DNA of 64,000 bases. It comes from Agromyces badenianii. GTDB lineage: Bacteria; Actinomycetota; Actinomycetes; Actinomycetales; Microbacteriaceae. The stretch spans positions 1,426,001 through 1,490,000 of the forward strand of contig NZ_CP028913.1 in assembly GCF_003070885.1 (NCBI RefSeq). The letters are read 5' to 3'. Shown here in pieces: positions 1 through 8,503 of this stretch (the first letter of the stretch is position 1; every line of letters begins with the position of its first letter). The notes beneath the pieces were generated by a model. That model did no database searches, had not been told where the DNA came from, and saw only the letters and a list, made by a program, of their open reading frames with translations. The translations under genes were made by a program, and so were the position numbers.

Positions 1-1083
1 GAAGGCGGCGAACCCGTCGATCGGCAGGATGCTGACTGCTGAGAAGCCTGCTTCGTGTGCGTAGCGTTCGAGGGTCGCGTGTCGCATGACGGTGCCGGTC
101 GCGACGGAGTCCGGTGTTGACATCGAGTCAGGGAGGCAGATCAGCAGACTGTATCCGTACATCGCCCGCTCGGTGTCGTCGCCGGGGGGCGAGAACGTCT
201 CGGCGACGGCTTCGTCCATCACTACGACGACACCGTCAGATCGGACCGCGCGCCTGATCGAGGAGAGTACGGCGACGGGGTCCGGCATGTCGTGCAGGGC
301 TTCGAAGACGAACGCGGCGTCGTAGCGGTCTTTGCCCTCGTCGGCGAGCTGCTCTCCTCGGAGCTCGGAGAATGCCACATTCTCGAGCCCTGCGGCATGC
401 TCGTGTGCCGCCTCGATGGCGGGGGCATCGATGTCGAACCCGTCGACGATCGCATCCGGGTACGCCCGGGCAAGACCGATCGTCGACCACCCGTGCCCAC
501 ACGCGACATCGGCGATCCCGGCACCAGGTCGCGACAGCACCTCGTGCACCCGCGGGACAGATGCGAGCGCTTTCGCAAGCTCATTCTCGAACCACGGACG
601 GTTGATATCGCCCTGACCATCGCGCACGGCAGCGCCGAACGCCGCCCACGGAACGCCTCGACCCGACCGGTAGGCGTCCGTGAGGTCGGGCATACGCAGC
701 GCGACCGCGGCGAACATGTCCGCCAGCGGCGCGGAATACCCGAGAGATGCGCGGTCGGTGAGCACCTCAGCCTGCGCGGCTGGCAGACGGAACTTCAGGT
801 CGTCGCCCTCGCCGTCGCCGTCGCCGTCGCCGTCGAGGATGCCCGCAGTCGCCTGCTGCTCAAGCCATTCGCGCGCGTATCGCCGATCGATGCTGGTTCG
901 CGCGGCGAGCTCAGCCGCCGTGGCCGGCGCACCCCGGAGCGCCGCGTAGAGCCCAAGGCTGGAACCGATATGGATGGATAGCGTCTCCATCCCGCCGAGG
1001 AACCTGTCGAACACCCACCCCGCGAAATCCTCGACCACCTGCTCATCGGCCTTGTCGCCGTCGCGATCCGCCGTGTCGTCCAT
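1..1083 (-). CDS. Class I SAM-dependent methyltransferase with N-terminal winged-helix domain, 3' end cut by window
   Basis: The frame is open from the ATG at 1083 to the window edge with no stop, so the C-terminus lies outside. The first ~100 residues read like the winged-helix dimerisation domain of multi-domain methyltransferases (ELAARTSIDRRYAREWLEQQ). The Rossmann part follows, with the SAM-binding loop DVACGHGWSTIGLA, an acidic strand end (VDGFDIDAPAIEAA) and FVFEALHDMPDP after it. The likely role is small-molecule methylation; the substrate is unknown. Between the two domains a run of Gly-Asp dipeptides is encoded by a hexanucleotide repeat, which is unusual for the family. The neighbouring RHS remnant is on the other strand, so no operon partner is visible. 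Confidence 0.8.
   Translation of the reverse strand, partial: MDDTADRDGDKADEQVVEDFAGWVFDRFLGGMETLSIHIGSSLGLYAALRGAPATAAELAARTSIDRRYAREWLEQQATAGILDGDGDGDGEGDDLKFRLPAAQAEVLTDRASLGYSAPLADMFAAVALRMPDLTDAYRSGRGVPWAAFGAAVRDGQGDINRPWFENELAKALASVPRVHEVLSRPGAGIADVACGHGWSTIGLARAYPDAIVDGFDIDAPAIEAAHEHAAGLENVAFSELRGEQLADEGKDRYDAAFVFEALHDMPDPVAVLSSIRRAVRSDGVVVVMDEAVAETFSPPGDDTERAMYGYSLLICLPDSMSTPDSVATGTVMRHATLERYAHEAGFSAVSILPIDGFAAF
811..834. repeat. Hexanucleotide microsatellite (gccgtc x4) inside the methyltransferase gene
   Basis: Four perfect gccgtc units, preceded by one variant unit (gccctc at 805-810), encode a Gly-Asp dipeptide run on the minus strand. Unit changes would be in frame, so slippage would alter linker length rather than abolish the protein. 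Confidence 0.85.
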
Positions 1084-1175
1084 CGCGCACCCCCGGTTGA
1101 TATGACGGCATCAACCAGCGACATGCTATAACTCGTACCCCCCATCCACCAGGCTTTCGGTGCCCACCCACGGTC

Positions 1176-2390
1176 CTTGGGTACGACTCCCGCTACGGTT
1201 TCGACGCTGCCGGGCGTCTGGTGTCGGCGGTGATCCCGGGCCACACGCTGGCGTACGGGTTCGCCGTGACTGGTGGCTGCGGGGTGAACGCTGGTGCGGG
1301 GTTGAACGGCAACCGCACCTCGTCCACCGACTTGCCTGATGGTGGCACCCCGGTGACGACGTCGTACTGTTACGACCAGACCGACCGCCTCACCTCCACA
1401 GCCGTGGCCGGAGCTCCGGCCGGTCCGGGCCTGTCACCGGTCGCTGCCGGCATCCCAGCCGCGCAACTCGCGTACGACGCGCACGGCAACACGACGACCC
1501 TCGCGGATCAGACCCTGGGCTATGACGTGTCCGATCAGCATGTGAAGACGGCGCTGACGGATGGCACGGTCATCGTGTACCTGCGGGATGTGACGGGCCG
1601 GATCATCCAACGCACCGAGACCCCTGCCGGGCAAGACCCGGAGGTCACGGTCGCCCGGTACGGGTTCGCCGGCGGCGGTGACAGCCCCGCCCTGCTATTG
1701 GATGGTGCGAACGGGGTGGTGCAGTCCTTCCACGGCCTCCCCGGCGGGGCGACAGTGACGAAGACAGGCGCAGCCCAGTCGTGGTCGTATCCGAACCTGC
1801 AGGGCAGCATCACCGTCACCGCCGACGGTACGGGTGTCCGGAGTGCGGGGGTGTTCCGGTACGACCCGTTCGGTCAACCCATCCACCAGGTCACTGGCCA
1901 GATCGGCACCCAGGCTGCGGATGACTCGGGGCCCGACACGCTCGCCGGTGACGCGGACTGGGGCTGGCTCGGCCAGCACCGCAAGCTCACCGAACACGCC
2001 GGATCGATCATGACGATCGAGATGGGCGCCCGCCAATACGTGCCCGCCCTCGGCAGGTTCCTCGAAGTCGACCCCGTCGAAGGAGGCGTCACCAACAACT
2101 ACGACTACCCAACCGACCCCATCAACAAGCTCGACCTTTCAGGCGAGCGGGCATGCGTTGGTGCCGAGTGCAAGGGGCTGAAGATTGGCAGGAACGGGAG
2201 TGTCAGCGGTGCTCTGGCGCCACCTGCTCGGTATCCGCCGGCGCGCACGAAGTCGTACGGCGAAAAGGTCGCCGACAACTGGAATGAGACGTGGCGGACC
2301 TTCCCAATTCGCTGGGAGAGGACGTGGGCGCACTTCGTGGACAACGAGCAGGGGAGATCATGGCCAACGTTGAACCCGTCGCCGCACTAA
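1176..2390 (+). pseudogene. RHS/YD-repeat protein, 5'-truncated C-terminal remnant
   Basis: The frame shows RHS features: YD-repeat units ([43 protein letters not shown]), then the conserved core end [20 protein letters not shown] followed by [17 protein letters not shown], after which the variable tail starts. RHS proteins are usually well over 1000 residues; only about 400 remain here. The recognisable repeat pattern already runs at 1182, upstream of the first possible start (GTG 1221), and nothing upstream looks like RHS, so the 5' end is missing. The frame ends at a TAA at 2388 while RHS-tail-like sequence continues in another frame from about 2360. This looks like a decayed or displaced cassette end rather than a working secreted toxin. 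Confidence 0.75.
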
Positions 2391-2656
2391 CCGGATGTGC
2401 ATACTGGTGCGGCACTATCGGTAGCAGCGGTTGGGGTTTCGGGCTCGGCCCGAAGATCGGCGCGTCATTGAATGCCGGGTTCTCTGGCAAGGGACCAGAC
2501 GGATGGTCTGTCGGCGGAACATGCGAGGTAGCGATTGGGCCGGTTGGAGTGTACGGTTCAGTTTCGGTCGGCGACGGCGCGACGTGGGTGACGGAAGCCG
2601 GCTGGACGTCCGGCGCCTTATTGGGGTGCAGCGGGATGCTCACTCGTACTTGGTGA
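2360..2656 (+). CDS. RHS-tail-like glycine-rich ORF, possible frameshifted continuation
   Basis: This 98-residue frame begins at an ATG overlapping the end of the RHS remnant and is glycine-rich ([39 protein letters not shown]). Such patterned Gly-rich beta-like sequence is typical of actinobacterial RHS tails, and the preceding remnant stops exactly where this frame takes over. The simplest reading is one original gene split by a frameshift between about 2340 and 2385. The alternative is a separate small protein, perhaps immunity-like; no recognised toxin motif is visible. Confidence 0.5.
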   Translation: MANVEPVAALTGCAYWCGTIGSSGWGFGLGPKIGASLNAGFSGKGPDGWSVGGTCEVAIGPVGVYGSVSVGDGATWVTEAGWTSGALLGCSGMLTRTW

Positions 2657-2672
2657 ATGGAATGAGATAGTG

Positions 2673-2891
2673 ATGGCCGCGATCTGTGGAGCTCTCCTAA
2701 TTGTGGTCGGTGCCCTGTTCGCCGTGTTCCGAGTACCCGTTGCCCGCTGGCATCGACGCGAGCTTCGGCGGACGTTCGGTCGACTCGCGGATAGCGCAGT
2801 GAAAAACGCGACACCAGGGAGGATCCTCTTCATCGGACTAGGTGCGGCGGGACTGGGACTCTGGCTGATCCTCGTACGACCCGGTGGTTAG
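2673..2891 (+). CDS. Small two-pass membrane protein downstream of RHS tail
   Basis: This 72-residue protein has an N-terminal hydrophobic segment (ICGALLIVVGALFAVF), a basic middle (RWHRRELRRTF) and a second hydrophobic segment near the C-terminus (ILFIGLGAAGLGLWLILV). It starts 16 bases after the stop of the RHS-tail ORF, with a purine-rich stretch (ggaatgag) upstream; a GTG one codon earlier is also possible. Genes at this position behind RHS tails are often cognate immunity or accessory proteins. That is inference from context, and no family is recognised. Confidence 0.55.
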   Translation: MAAICGALLIVVGALFAVFRVPVARWHRRELRRTFGRLADSAVKNATPGRILFIGLGAAGLGLWLILVRPGG

Positions 2892-3027
2892 CCTCGCAGA
2901 GGAAGCAAAGGAGTGGGACCGCGGCTCTTGCCAGAACCCGACGCATAACAACGCAGGCAACCCGCTTGCAGGTTGGCCCCGTGGCCACTCAGTTAGATCC
3001 GGGATACCCGGGCCATCCCCCCTCTTG

Positions 3028-3579
3028 ATGACTGCCACCAGCCGCACTGACCGCGATCCAACCCCGACCGCCCACGATGCCGTCATGGCAGCGGGAAATG
3101 GGTCGGCGGCGTGGTCTCCGGAGAGCGGCCAGTTCTGCGTCGAGGATTTCCTGACGCCGGGTTTCATGTTCGACCTGCACGAGCGCTTGTACGGTGCGCT
3201 CTGGTCGTGGGCGGGTCGACCTCGTGTTCGGATGCTCAGGATCGGCGTCGATCCGTCCCACGTCCCTGTCGATCTGCGCTCCACGCTGGACAACCTCGCC
3301 TATCGGTGGGCCAATACCGACGACGGGGGTGCCCGTCAGCTCGCTATCGCCGTGCATGCCGAACTCGTCCGAATCCACCCGCTCGTCGACGGCAATGAAC
3401 GCACGACGCGCCTCATTGGCGAACTTGTCTCTCTCGCAGCACAGGATCCGAACTCGTCGCCGGCGGTCTACGACTGGAGCATCGACAAGCGCACGTACAT
3501 CGATCTGCTGCGCGTGTTCGACCAGAACCGCGACCCGATCCTGCTCGCGGCGTTCATCCCGATCACGCTCATCGAGTAG
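3028..3579 (+). CDS. Fic/Doc-family protein with altered Fic motif
   Basis: The 183-residue protein has the order expected of a short Fic/Doc protein: an N-terminal helix region (LTPGFMFDLHERLYGALWSW, then AGRPR), the segment IGVDPSHVPVDLRSTLDN, and the active-site loop HPLVDGNERTTRL. The family consensus is HPFxDGNGRxxR; here Phe is Leu and the second Gly is Glu in the phosphate-binding anion hole. That may weaken or abolish AMP transfer. I chose the ATG at 3028 because the upstream open stretch does not look protein-like, although no clear ribosome-binding site is visible. No antitoxin gene is recognised next to it. It sits in an accessory block with the RHS remnant and may be decaying. Confidence 0.65.
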   Translation: MTATSRTDRDPTPTAHDAVMAAGNGSAAWSPESGQFCVEDFLTPGFMFDLHERLYGALWSWAGRPRVRMLRIGVDPSHVPVDLRSTLDNLAYRWANTDDGGARQLAIAVHAELVRIHPLVDGNERTTRLIGELVSLAAQDPNSSPAVYDWSIDKRTYIDLLRVFDQNRDPILLAAFIPITLIE

Positions 3580-4033
3580 TTCGGGGCGCGTCGCGAATAG
3601 GACCATACCCATAGCCTTGAGCGACGCTCGGGTTCAAGTCTGAGCGCCTGTGTCGGGACTTGATACGTCAACGTTTATCCAACGTTTATTCGATCCGAGC
3701 CAGGTCGAGTTGCTCCGAGGCATCCCGAGTAGTCTGGAATGTGCAGTTTCAGGATCGGCGAGAAATCCCCGGTCATGTCGAGATCAGTCGAGCCGTAGCC
3801 GAGATTCGAGATCCCGGGGGAGTAGTCCCGGGAGAGTCCATCGGTCACGGGTTCAAGTCCCGTCCGCCCTACAAAAGATCGCACGATCAGGGTTTTCCTT
3901 CTGGTCTGGCCACTGTGGGCACGTCCACTCGCCTCTTGCCTCGCTGCCCGCGAGATGTTCAGAGGCGTTGGGTTCGTCCTGGAGGGGCGGGCGTCCGCCT
4001 GGCCTTGGCCATAGCCCTCGCTGGGCAGTGCGC
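3580..4033. other. Intergenic accessory DNA with T-arm-like direct repeats
   Basis: No credible gene is seen in these 454 bases. The 12-mer cgggttcaagtc occurs twice, at 3629-3640 and 3848-3859, each within a potential stem-loop. A 7-bp hairpin (tcccggg/cccggga, 3812-3833) lies between them. The reverse frame here translates to the GRTGLEPVTDG string that arises artefactually from tRNA 3' ends. Confidence 0.5.
3841..3873 (+). other. tRNA 3'-end remnant (T-arm plus acceptor strand), possible attachment-site scar
   Basis: A canonical T-arm (acggg stem, ttcaagt loop, cccgt stem at 3847-3863) is followed by a 7-nt acceptor-like strand (ccgccct) and aca. No matching 5' acceptor strand or anticodon arm is found within tRNA distance upstream, so this is not a complete tRNA. 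Tyrosine integrases commonly use tRNA 3' ends, so a lone 3' end beside RHS and Fic genes fits one edge of an integrated element. No integrase is in the window. Confidence 0.4.
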
Positions 4034-4909
4034 TTAGCCCCGGTCGGCCATGCGGCGCAGACGAGCGGCGTGGTCGCGGGCGCGAGCTATACGGATGCCG
4101 CCGAAAACCAGGATGGCGGCCGCACCGAGAGCGAGCACGCCGGGCCAGAGCCATGGCGGGGCATCCGCCCGCGGCGACGCTGCGACGGCGAGTTCAGTCT
4201 CGTCCGGGCTTGTCGCGGGCACCGTGCCGGCAGGTGCGCTCGGGCTAACGCTCGCAGGAACGGCACCGGTCGACGCGTTGTCAGACGGGGCGACGGCGGG
4301 GGCGGCTTGCTCGGGAATCGGCTCGGGGGTGTTCGCGCAGACATCGGGCTGATCGGCGCACAGGACGAGCTTCCCATCCACGACCTTGGAGCCTCCCTCG
4401 ATGATCCTGACGGTGTGTCCGTTGTCAACCGGCTCGGTGCGGAAGGGGAAGTTCGCGATGGGTGTGGCACCGAGGTCGCCATGAGTCGTGATGGCAAGTT
4501 TCTGCTCGGGCCCGCCAGTCAGGTCGCCCGGCACCACGAACGAGTATTCGAGTACGCCACCCTGCATCCACGGACGGTCGAGCATGCGGCCATCAGGCAG
4601 AATCTTGGCCTCCATCATCCCGCCGTGGCAGCGGTAGGCCGAATATGCCAGGTCCACCTTCACCGAGACATGTACCGTCGAGCCGGGAAGCACCACTGGG
4701 GAGGGAACGATCCCCTGGATCGAACGGCCATCACCGTCCGTCATCGTGATCGACTCGAGCCCGCAGCTCCAGGAGCCGCCCTGCGCCAAGGCAGGTGACG
4801 GGGCGAACGCGAAGGCGCCGACCCCGACGGACGCAGCGGCGCCGACAAGAGCCGCGGCGACGCCGATTCGCAGCTTGCCGTGCCGGCCCCACAGGGCGTG
4901 ATGAGACAT
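4034..4909 (-). CDS. Secreted, C-terminally membrane-anchored protein of unknown function
   Basis: The 291-residue product has a basic start and an N-terminal signal peptide (hydrophobic stretch about residues 14-40, ending SPALA). A beta-rich extracellular domain with a few cysteines follows (SWSCGLESITM, AYRCHGGMM, VLCADQPDVC). Next comes a Pro/Ala/Ser/Thr-rich stalk from about residue 203 to 250, a C-terminal transmembrane helix (PGVLALGAAAILVFGGI) and a basic tail. This is the architecture of a wall-spanning anchored surface protein. No family is recognised. It stands alone, with 202 bases before the next gene, so it is probably monocistronic. Confidence 0.7.
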   Translation of the reverse strand: MSHHALWGRHGKLRIGVAAALVGAAASVGVGAFAFAPSPALAQGGSWSCGLESITMTDGDGRSIQGIVPSPVVLPGSTVHVSVKVDLAYSAYRCHGGMMEAKILPDGRMLDRPWMQGGVLEYSFVVPGDLTGGPEQKLAITTHGDLGATPIANFPFRTEPVDNGHTVRIIEGGSKVVDGKLVLCADQPDVCANTPEPIPEQAAPAVAPSDNASTGAVPASVSPSAPAGTVPATSPDETELAVAASPRADAPPWLWPGVLALGAAAILVFGGIRIARARDHAARLRRMADRG

Positions 4910-5045
4910 TGGCTTCTCCAGGGTCCCCAGAACGTTAGCGGCGCCGTATGAACGCTCGGTGCACGCGACCTTTCGACTGGCGACCGATTCGGCGGCGCCG
5001 CAGGTCCCGGCACGCTCGAACGGCAGAGGGGACGACCCCGTTGAG

Positions 5046-5088
5046 AACGCCCACGTCAGGAGCGGTTCGCGCTACTGAAATGGGCGTT
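5046..5088 (-). terminator. Hairpin downstream of the phosphoesterase gene
   Basis: An 8-bp stem (aacgccca at 5046-5053 with tgggcgtt at 5081-5088) encloses an inner 4-bp stem (agcg/cgct at 5061-5073). It lies 24-66 bases past the stop of the minus-strand phosphoesterase. There is no clear U-tract, so its role as terminator is tentative. Confidence 0.35.
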
Positions 5089-5111
5089 GGCGGCTCACGA
5101 TCGGAGGGGGG

Positions 5112-6146
5112 TCATGAATCGTAGTTGATGCGTTCCCACGAGAGCACGTGTTCCGCGCCCGGGCGGTTGACGGTGACCTTGAGGAAGTCGACGTTCTGCT
5201 GTTCGCCGTCCACGGTGATCCGGGTGAGGTTGTCTGCTGCACCGACGACGCCGTAGTAGTCGAGCCAGGAGGAGCCGGCAGCGACGGGCTGGTCGACGTG
5301 GTAGCGGTGGCTGTCACCGTCGATGAGGTATACCTCACCGCCGAATGATCCCGACTCGTCGACGATCACCTGGACGAGTCGGGTGAACGCAGATGTGTTC
5401 GAGGGCTTCGGTGCGACCGTCGGGTCGAACATGTCGGCTTGCTGGAAGAGCACGACGGCTCGGTCGTTGCGCCGGCGTGCGTCGGAGAAGGTGTCGCGCA
5501 CGAGCGCGATGACGGCATCCATCCGTGCCTGTTCCTCGGCGAGCTGTGCCGGTTGCGGTGTGGTCAACCCGGTCCACGGGGCGAGTCCGTTGTTGCTTCC
5601 GACGACGTGCAACGCGGCGAAGGCCACACCCTGCCGACGGAGTGAGACGTTCTCGGGGATGCCGAGGTCGGCCTGCGAATCGACCCGGATCGGGTCGGCG
5701 CCGAGCGTCTGCCCGGGCGTTGCGAAGAACGCCGCGCGCACGGCGGTGAGTCGCTCGAGTGGGTCGTATCCGCCGGCCGCCGGCCGGTGGCAGTCGGTCC
5801 ACTCGTTGTCGCCGGGCGTGTAGACGAGCGGTGTGTCGAATCGATCGAACTGTGCCCTGATGCTCGCGTTGTACTCGTCGGTGCACGGCGAAGACCCGGT
5901 CTTGATGTCGCCGACGTGGAACGCGAGCTCGATGCCGGGCTCGGCGTTGATGCGATCGATCATCGAGGGGAACGCGCCAACCTGGTCTGCGCCATAGGGC
6001 ACGTCGCCGATGACGGCGAAGCTGTAGTGGCCGGGCTTGTTCTGCCCTGGGGCCTCGTTGGCGTTCGCGGTCGCCGGCGAGGCGATGAGCGAGGCGGAGA
6101 GGGCGGCGCCGAGCGCCGCGAGCAACGGGATGCGTCGAGTGTGCAT
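5112..6146 (-). CDS. Secreted calcineurin-like metallophosphoesterase
   Basis: The 344-residue protein has a signal peptide (IPLLAALGAALSASLIASPATA) and then the metallophosphoesterase motifs in order: VIGDVPYG, FHVGDIKTG, YTPGDNEWTDC with GDN, a central conserved region, and DGDSHRYHVDQP in place of the usual GHxH near the C-terminus. These residues would hold a dinuclear metal centre that hydrolyses phosphoesters outside the cell. The substrate is unknown. I chose the ATG at 6146 because it gives a clean signal peptide; the frame stays open upstream to 6227, but that part is arginine-rich and unlike an exported N-terminus. It is transcribed in the same direction as the upstream ATP-grasp gene, 90 bases away. 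Confidence 0.8.
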   Translation of the reverse strand: MHTRRIPLLAALGAALSASLIASPATANANEAPGQNKPGHYSFAVIGDVPYGADQVGAFPSMIDRINAEPGIELAFHVGDIKTGSSPCTDEYNASIRAQFDRFDTPLVYTPGDNEWTDCHRPAAGGYDPLERLTAVRAAFFATPGQTLGADPIRVDSQADLGIPENVSLRRQGVAFAALHVVGSNNGLAPWTGLTTPQPAQLAEEQARMDAVIALVRDTFSDARRRNDRAVVLFQQADMFDPTVAPKPSNTSAFTRLVQVIVDESGSFGGEVYLIDGDSHRYHVDQPVAAGSSWLDYYGVVGAADNLTRITVDGEQQNVDFLKVTVNRPGAEHVLSWERINYDS

Positions 6147-6236
6147 GTCCCGACCATGACGGAGTCGGATGAACCCCGGCTCGCGTTCGCGTGAACGGAC
6201 CGAACCACGTGGCGGTCGCGGAAGCACCGGTACGGC

Positions 6237-7235
6237 TCAGGACCCCGGGCTCACGCGGCGCTCCAGGGCTTCGATGACGGTCTCTGCGATGTCGATGTCG
6301 TAGAGCCTCTCGATGCTCTGGAAGCCGCCGGGACTCTCCGCGTTGATCTCCACCACCTGGCTGCCGATCACGTCGATGCCCACGAGGAACATGCCATCGG
6401 CGACGAGCTTGTCGCCCACCGCCTCGACGATGCCGAGCTCGGCCTCACCGACCTCGAGGGGCACCGACCGACCGCCGGTGCTGATGTTGGCGCGGGGGTC
6501 GTTGCCGGTGGGCACGCGTCGGAAGGCGGCCGGCCTGCCGTCGCACTCGAGAATGCGGCCCTCCAGCAGGAAGATCCGGGCATCGCCGTCCTTGGCTCCG
6601 TCGATGAACTCCTGGATGATGGCGTAGCCGTCCTGCAGGACCGCCTCCGTCATCTGCGCGAGGTTGGTCTCTCCCGGGCCCTCGATCATGAAGACGTTGC
6701 GGCCCTTGGCCCCGTATAGCGGTTTGACGACGCAGTGGCCGACTTCGTCGACGAACCGCTCGATCGCCTCGGGATCTCGTGTCACCAGCGACCGTGGTCG
6801 AACCTTCTCGGGGAACTCCTCCAGGTAGAGCTTGCTGGTCGCTCGATGGAGGGCGTTCGGGTCGTTGACCACCGTGACACCTCGGTCCGCGAGCATCTGT
6901 CCGAACACCACGCCCATCGGGCTGGCCCAGGGGCGGTCCTGCAGGTCGTCGATCGACTCGTTGCGCAGGACGAGCGCATCCAGGTCGTCCATGACGATCC
7001 GCTCGGCGTCGCGCGCCTTGATCCCCTCCATGAAGCTCGCGAGGGTGTCGTCGCTCTTCCACCTCGCGGCGCGAGCCATGGCCGAGAACAGCCCGTCGCT
7101 GCTGCCGCGCTCGAGGTCCCCGACGCCGACATACCAGGTCTCGTGCCCGCCCCTGGCTGCGGCCCTGGCGAGTCGGGTGGTCGTGTACTCGTCGACCTCG
7201 GTGTCGACGTCGTTGACGAGAAATGCGAGCCTCAT
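6237..7235 (-). CDS. ATP-grasp ligase, glutathione-synthetase-like
   Basis: The 332-residue protein has an N-terminal pre-ATP-grasp domain (MRLAFLVNDVDTE), a nucleotide-binding region (VVKPLYGAKGRNVFMIEG), a lid region and the metal-binding end (VGIDVIGSQVVEINAESPGG), as in GshB-type carboxylate-amine/thiol ligases. The ATG overlaps the stop of the upstream DUF1704 gene by four bases (ATGA), so the two are translationally coupled. ATP-grasp proteins of this type are recurrent neighbours of QEGLA/DUF1704 proteins. I infer they act together on a peptide or amino-acid conjugate; the actual product is unknown, and glutathione itself is not expected in most actinobacteria. Confidence 0.75.
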   Translation of the reverse strand: MRLAFLVNDVDTEVDEYTTTRLARAAARGGHETWYVGVGDLERGSSDGLFSAMARAARWKSDDTLASFMEGIKARDAERIVMDDLDALVLRNESIDDLQDRPWASPMGVVFGQMLADRGVTVVNDPNALHRATSKLYLEEFPEKVRPRSLVTRDPEAIERFVDEVGHCVVKPLYGAKGRNVFMIEGPGETNLAQMTEAVLQDGYAIIQEFIDGAKDGDARIFLLEGRILECDGRPAAFRRVPTGNDPRANISTGGRSVPLEVGEAELGIVEAVGDKLVADGMFLVGIDVIGSQVVEINAESPGGFQSIERLYDIDIAETVIEALERRVSPGS

Positions 7236-8503
7236 GCCGCCACGTCTCCCTCGTAGAGGTCGGTGACCGTCGCGCCCGCGCGCAGCCGCTCCAGACGCTC
7301 GTGTGCACCGGGCACGTCCAGCCAGCGTGGCCGAACCCACGGCGCGTGGAGCACCTCGCGGTCGAGCAGGTCCTGGACCAGGGGGATGTGGTCCAACGCG
7401 AGCTTGCCGACGAGCAGGACGTCGAGGCGGCTGCCCTCGGCGAGGGCGTCGAGGATGCGCGTGATCCCGCGCAGGTAGATCGCGTCCTTCACCGAACCGC
7501 CCCCGACGACGACCCGGATGGCGATGGACCACGCGGTCCGTGCCGGTATGCGGTGGTCGGTCCGCAGCGACTCGAAGATGTCCAGGAAGCCGGCGCCGTC
7601 GAGCATCTTGCCGACCGCGACCACTCGCGCCGCGAGCACGCGCAGCCGCCGCGGGTCCAACCCGCCGGTCAGGTACTCGGCGAGCACGGCGAGGCCCTCC
7701 TGGGTCTCGTCGCAGCCGGGCAGGCCGATGGTCAGCAGCGTCAGTGGCTGCCGGGCACCGTTCTGGTAGGTGACCACGTGGGTGCCGACCTCGTGGTGCA
7801 GCAACGGCTCGATCCGGTCGGCCCGGAAGGCGGCGGACTCCGGGATGAGCAGGCGGCCGAACGACACCATCAGCTCGGAGATGTCGTCCCGTACCTCGAC
7901 GCGGACCGGGAAGTCCGGGTACACGGCGCGGTAGCGCTCGAACTCCGCACGGGCCGCGTCGGCGAACGCCCCGGCCGTGACGGTCTGGGTGCTGGGCGCC
8001 TGAGGGGGGATGGTCTCGAGCAGCTCCGCCGCCGCCGCGGCCAGCGGAGGGGCTACCGTTCCGTAGAGCTGGAGTGACCCGTACAGGAACCGTGACGTGT
8101 CGCGGTCCTCCAACGCGGTGATCTGCCGGGCGATCTCGTCCCTCTTCGCCCGGAAGAGCGTGTGCAGCGCCGGGTCGCCCACGTTCTCGACCTCGAGGTC
8201 GTACAGGTCACGCTGTGCCAGGTCCGGGTCGAAGTCCAACGGCCGCAGCCGCAGTGTGGGGGCCGTGCCGAAGTCACTGCGTTCGAAGTCCGCCCACGCC
8301 TCCGCGGCGTTGAGTGGTGTGGCGTTGACAAGCAGGTTCACGCGGCGCTCGATCTCGGTGAGCCGAGCGTCTATGTCGAGTGCGGGCGACAGCTGCTCGG
8401 TGCCGGGGCTCCCGCTGGTGTCCTTCGCGCTCAACTCCTCGTCGCTGAGCCCGCCGGCGCGAAGCTCGCCCTCGCTCGTCGTGGAACTCGCTTCTCCGCT
8501 CAT
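7232..8503 (-). CDS. DUF1704 / QEGLA-motif putative metallopeptidase
   Basis: This is a 423-residue cytosolic-looking protein with the zinc-metallopeptidase-like motif HEVGTH (about residues 237-242) and, some 30 residues on, the diagnostic QEGLAVLAEY that gives the QEGLA family its name. The family is annotated as flavohemoglobin expression-modulating, and its eukaryotic relatives are tyrosine carboxypeptidases; the bacterial substrate is unknown. The start at 8503 has a good ribosome-binding site (ggagaaggag) and removes an arginine-rich upstream stretch that does not look coding. The stop overlaps the start of the ATP-grasp gene. The N-terminal ~40 residues are acidic and probably disordered. 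Confidence 0.8.
   Translation of the reverse strand: MSGEASSTTSEGELRAGGLSDEELSAKDTSGSPGTEQLSPALDIDARLTEIERRVNLLVNATPLNAAEAWADFERSDFGTAPTLRLRPLDFDPDLAQRDLYDLEVENVGDPALHTLFRAKRDEIARQITALEDRDTSRFLYGSLQLYGTVAPPLAAAAAELLETIPPQAPSTQTVTAGAFADAARAEFERYRAVYPDFPVRVEVRDDISELMVSFGRLLIPESAAFRADRIEPLLHHEVGTHVVTYQNGARQPLTLLTIGLPGCDETQEGLAVLAEYLTGGLDPRRLRVLAARVVAVGKMLDGAGFLDIFESLRTDHRIPARTAWSIAIRVVVGGGSVKDAIYLRGITRILDALAEGSRLDVLLVGKLALDHIPLVQDLLDREVLHAPWVRPRWLDVPGAHERLERLRAGATVTDLYEGDVAA

Noticed and set aside
3675..4154. 159-codon minus-strand frame with the string GRTGLEPVTDG
   Set aside because: This string is a known artefact of translating tRNA 3' ends in reverse; the rest of the frame shows no protein-like features.
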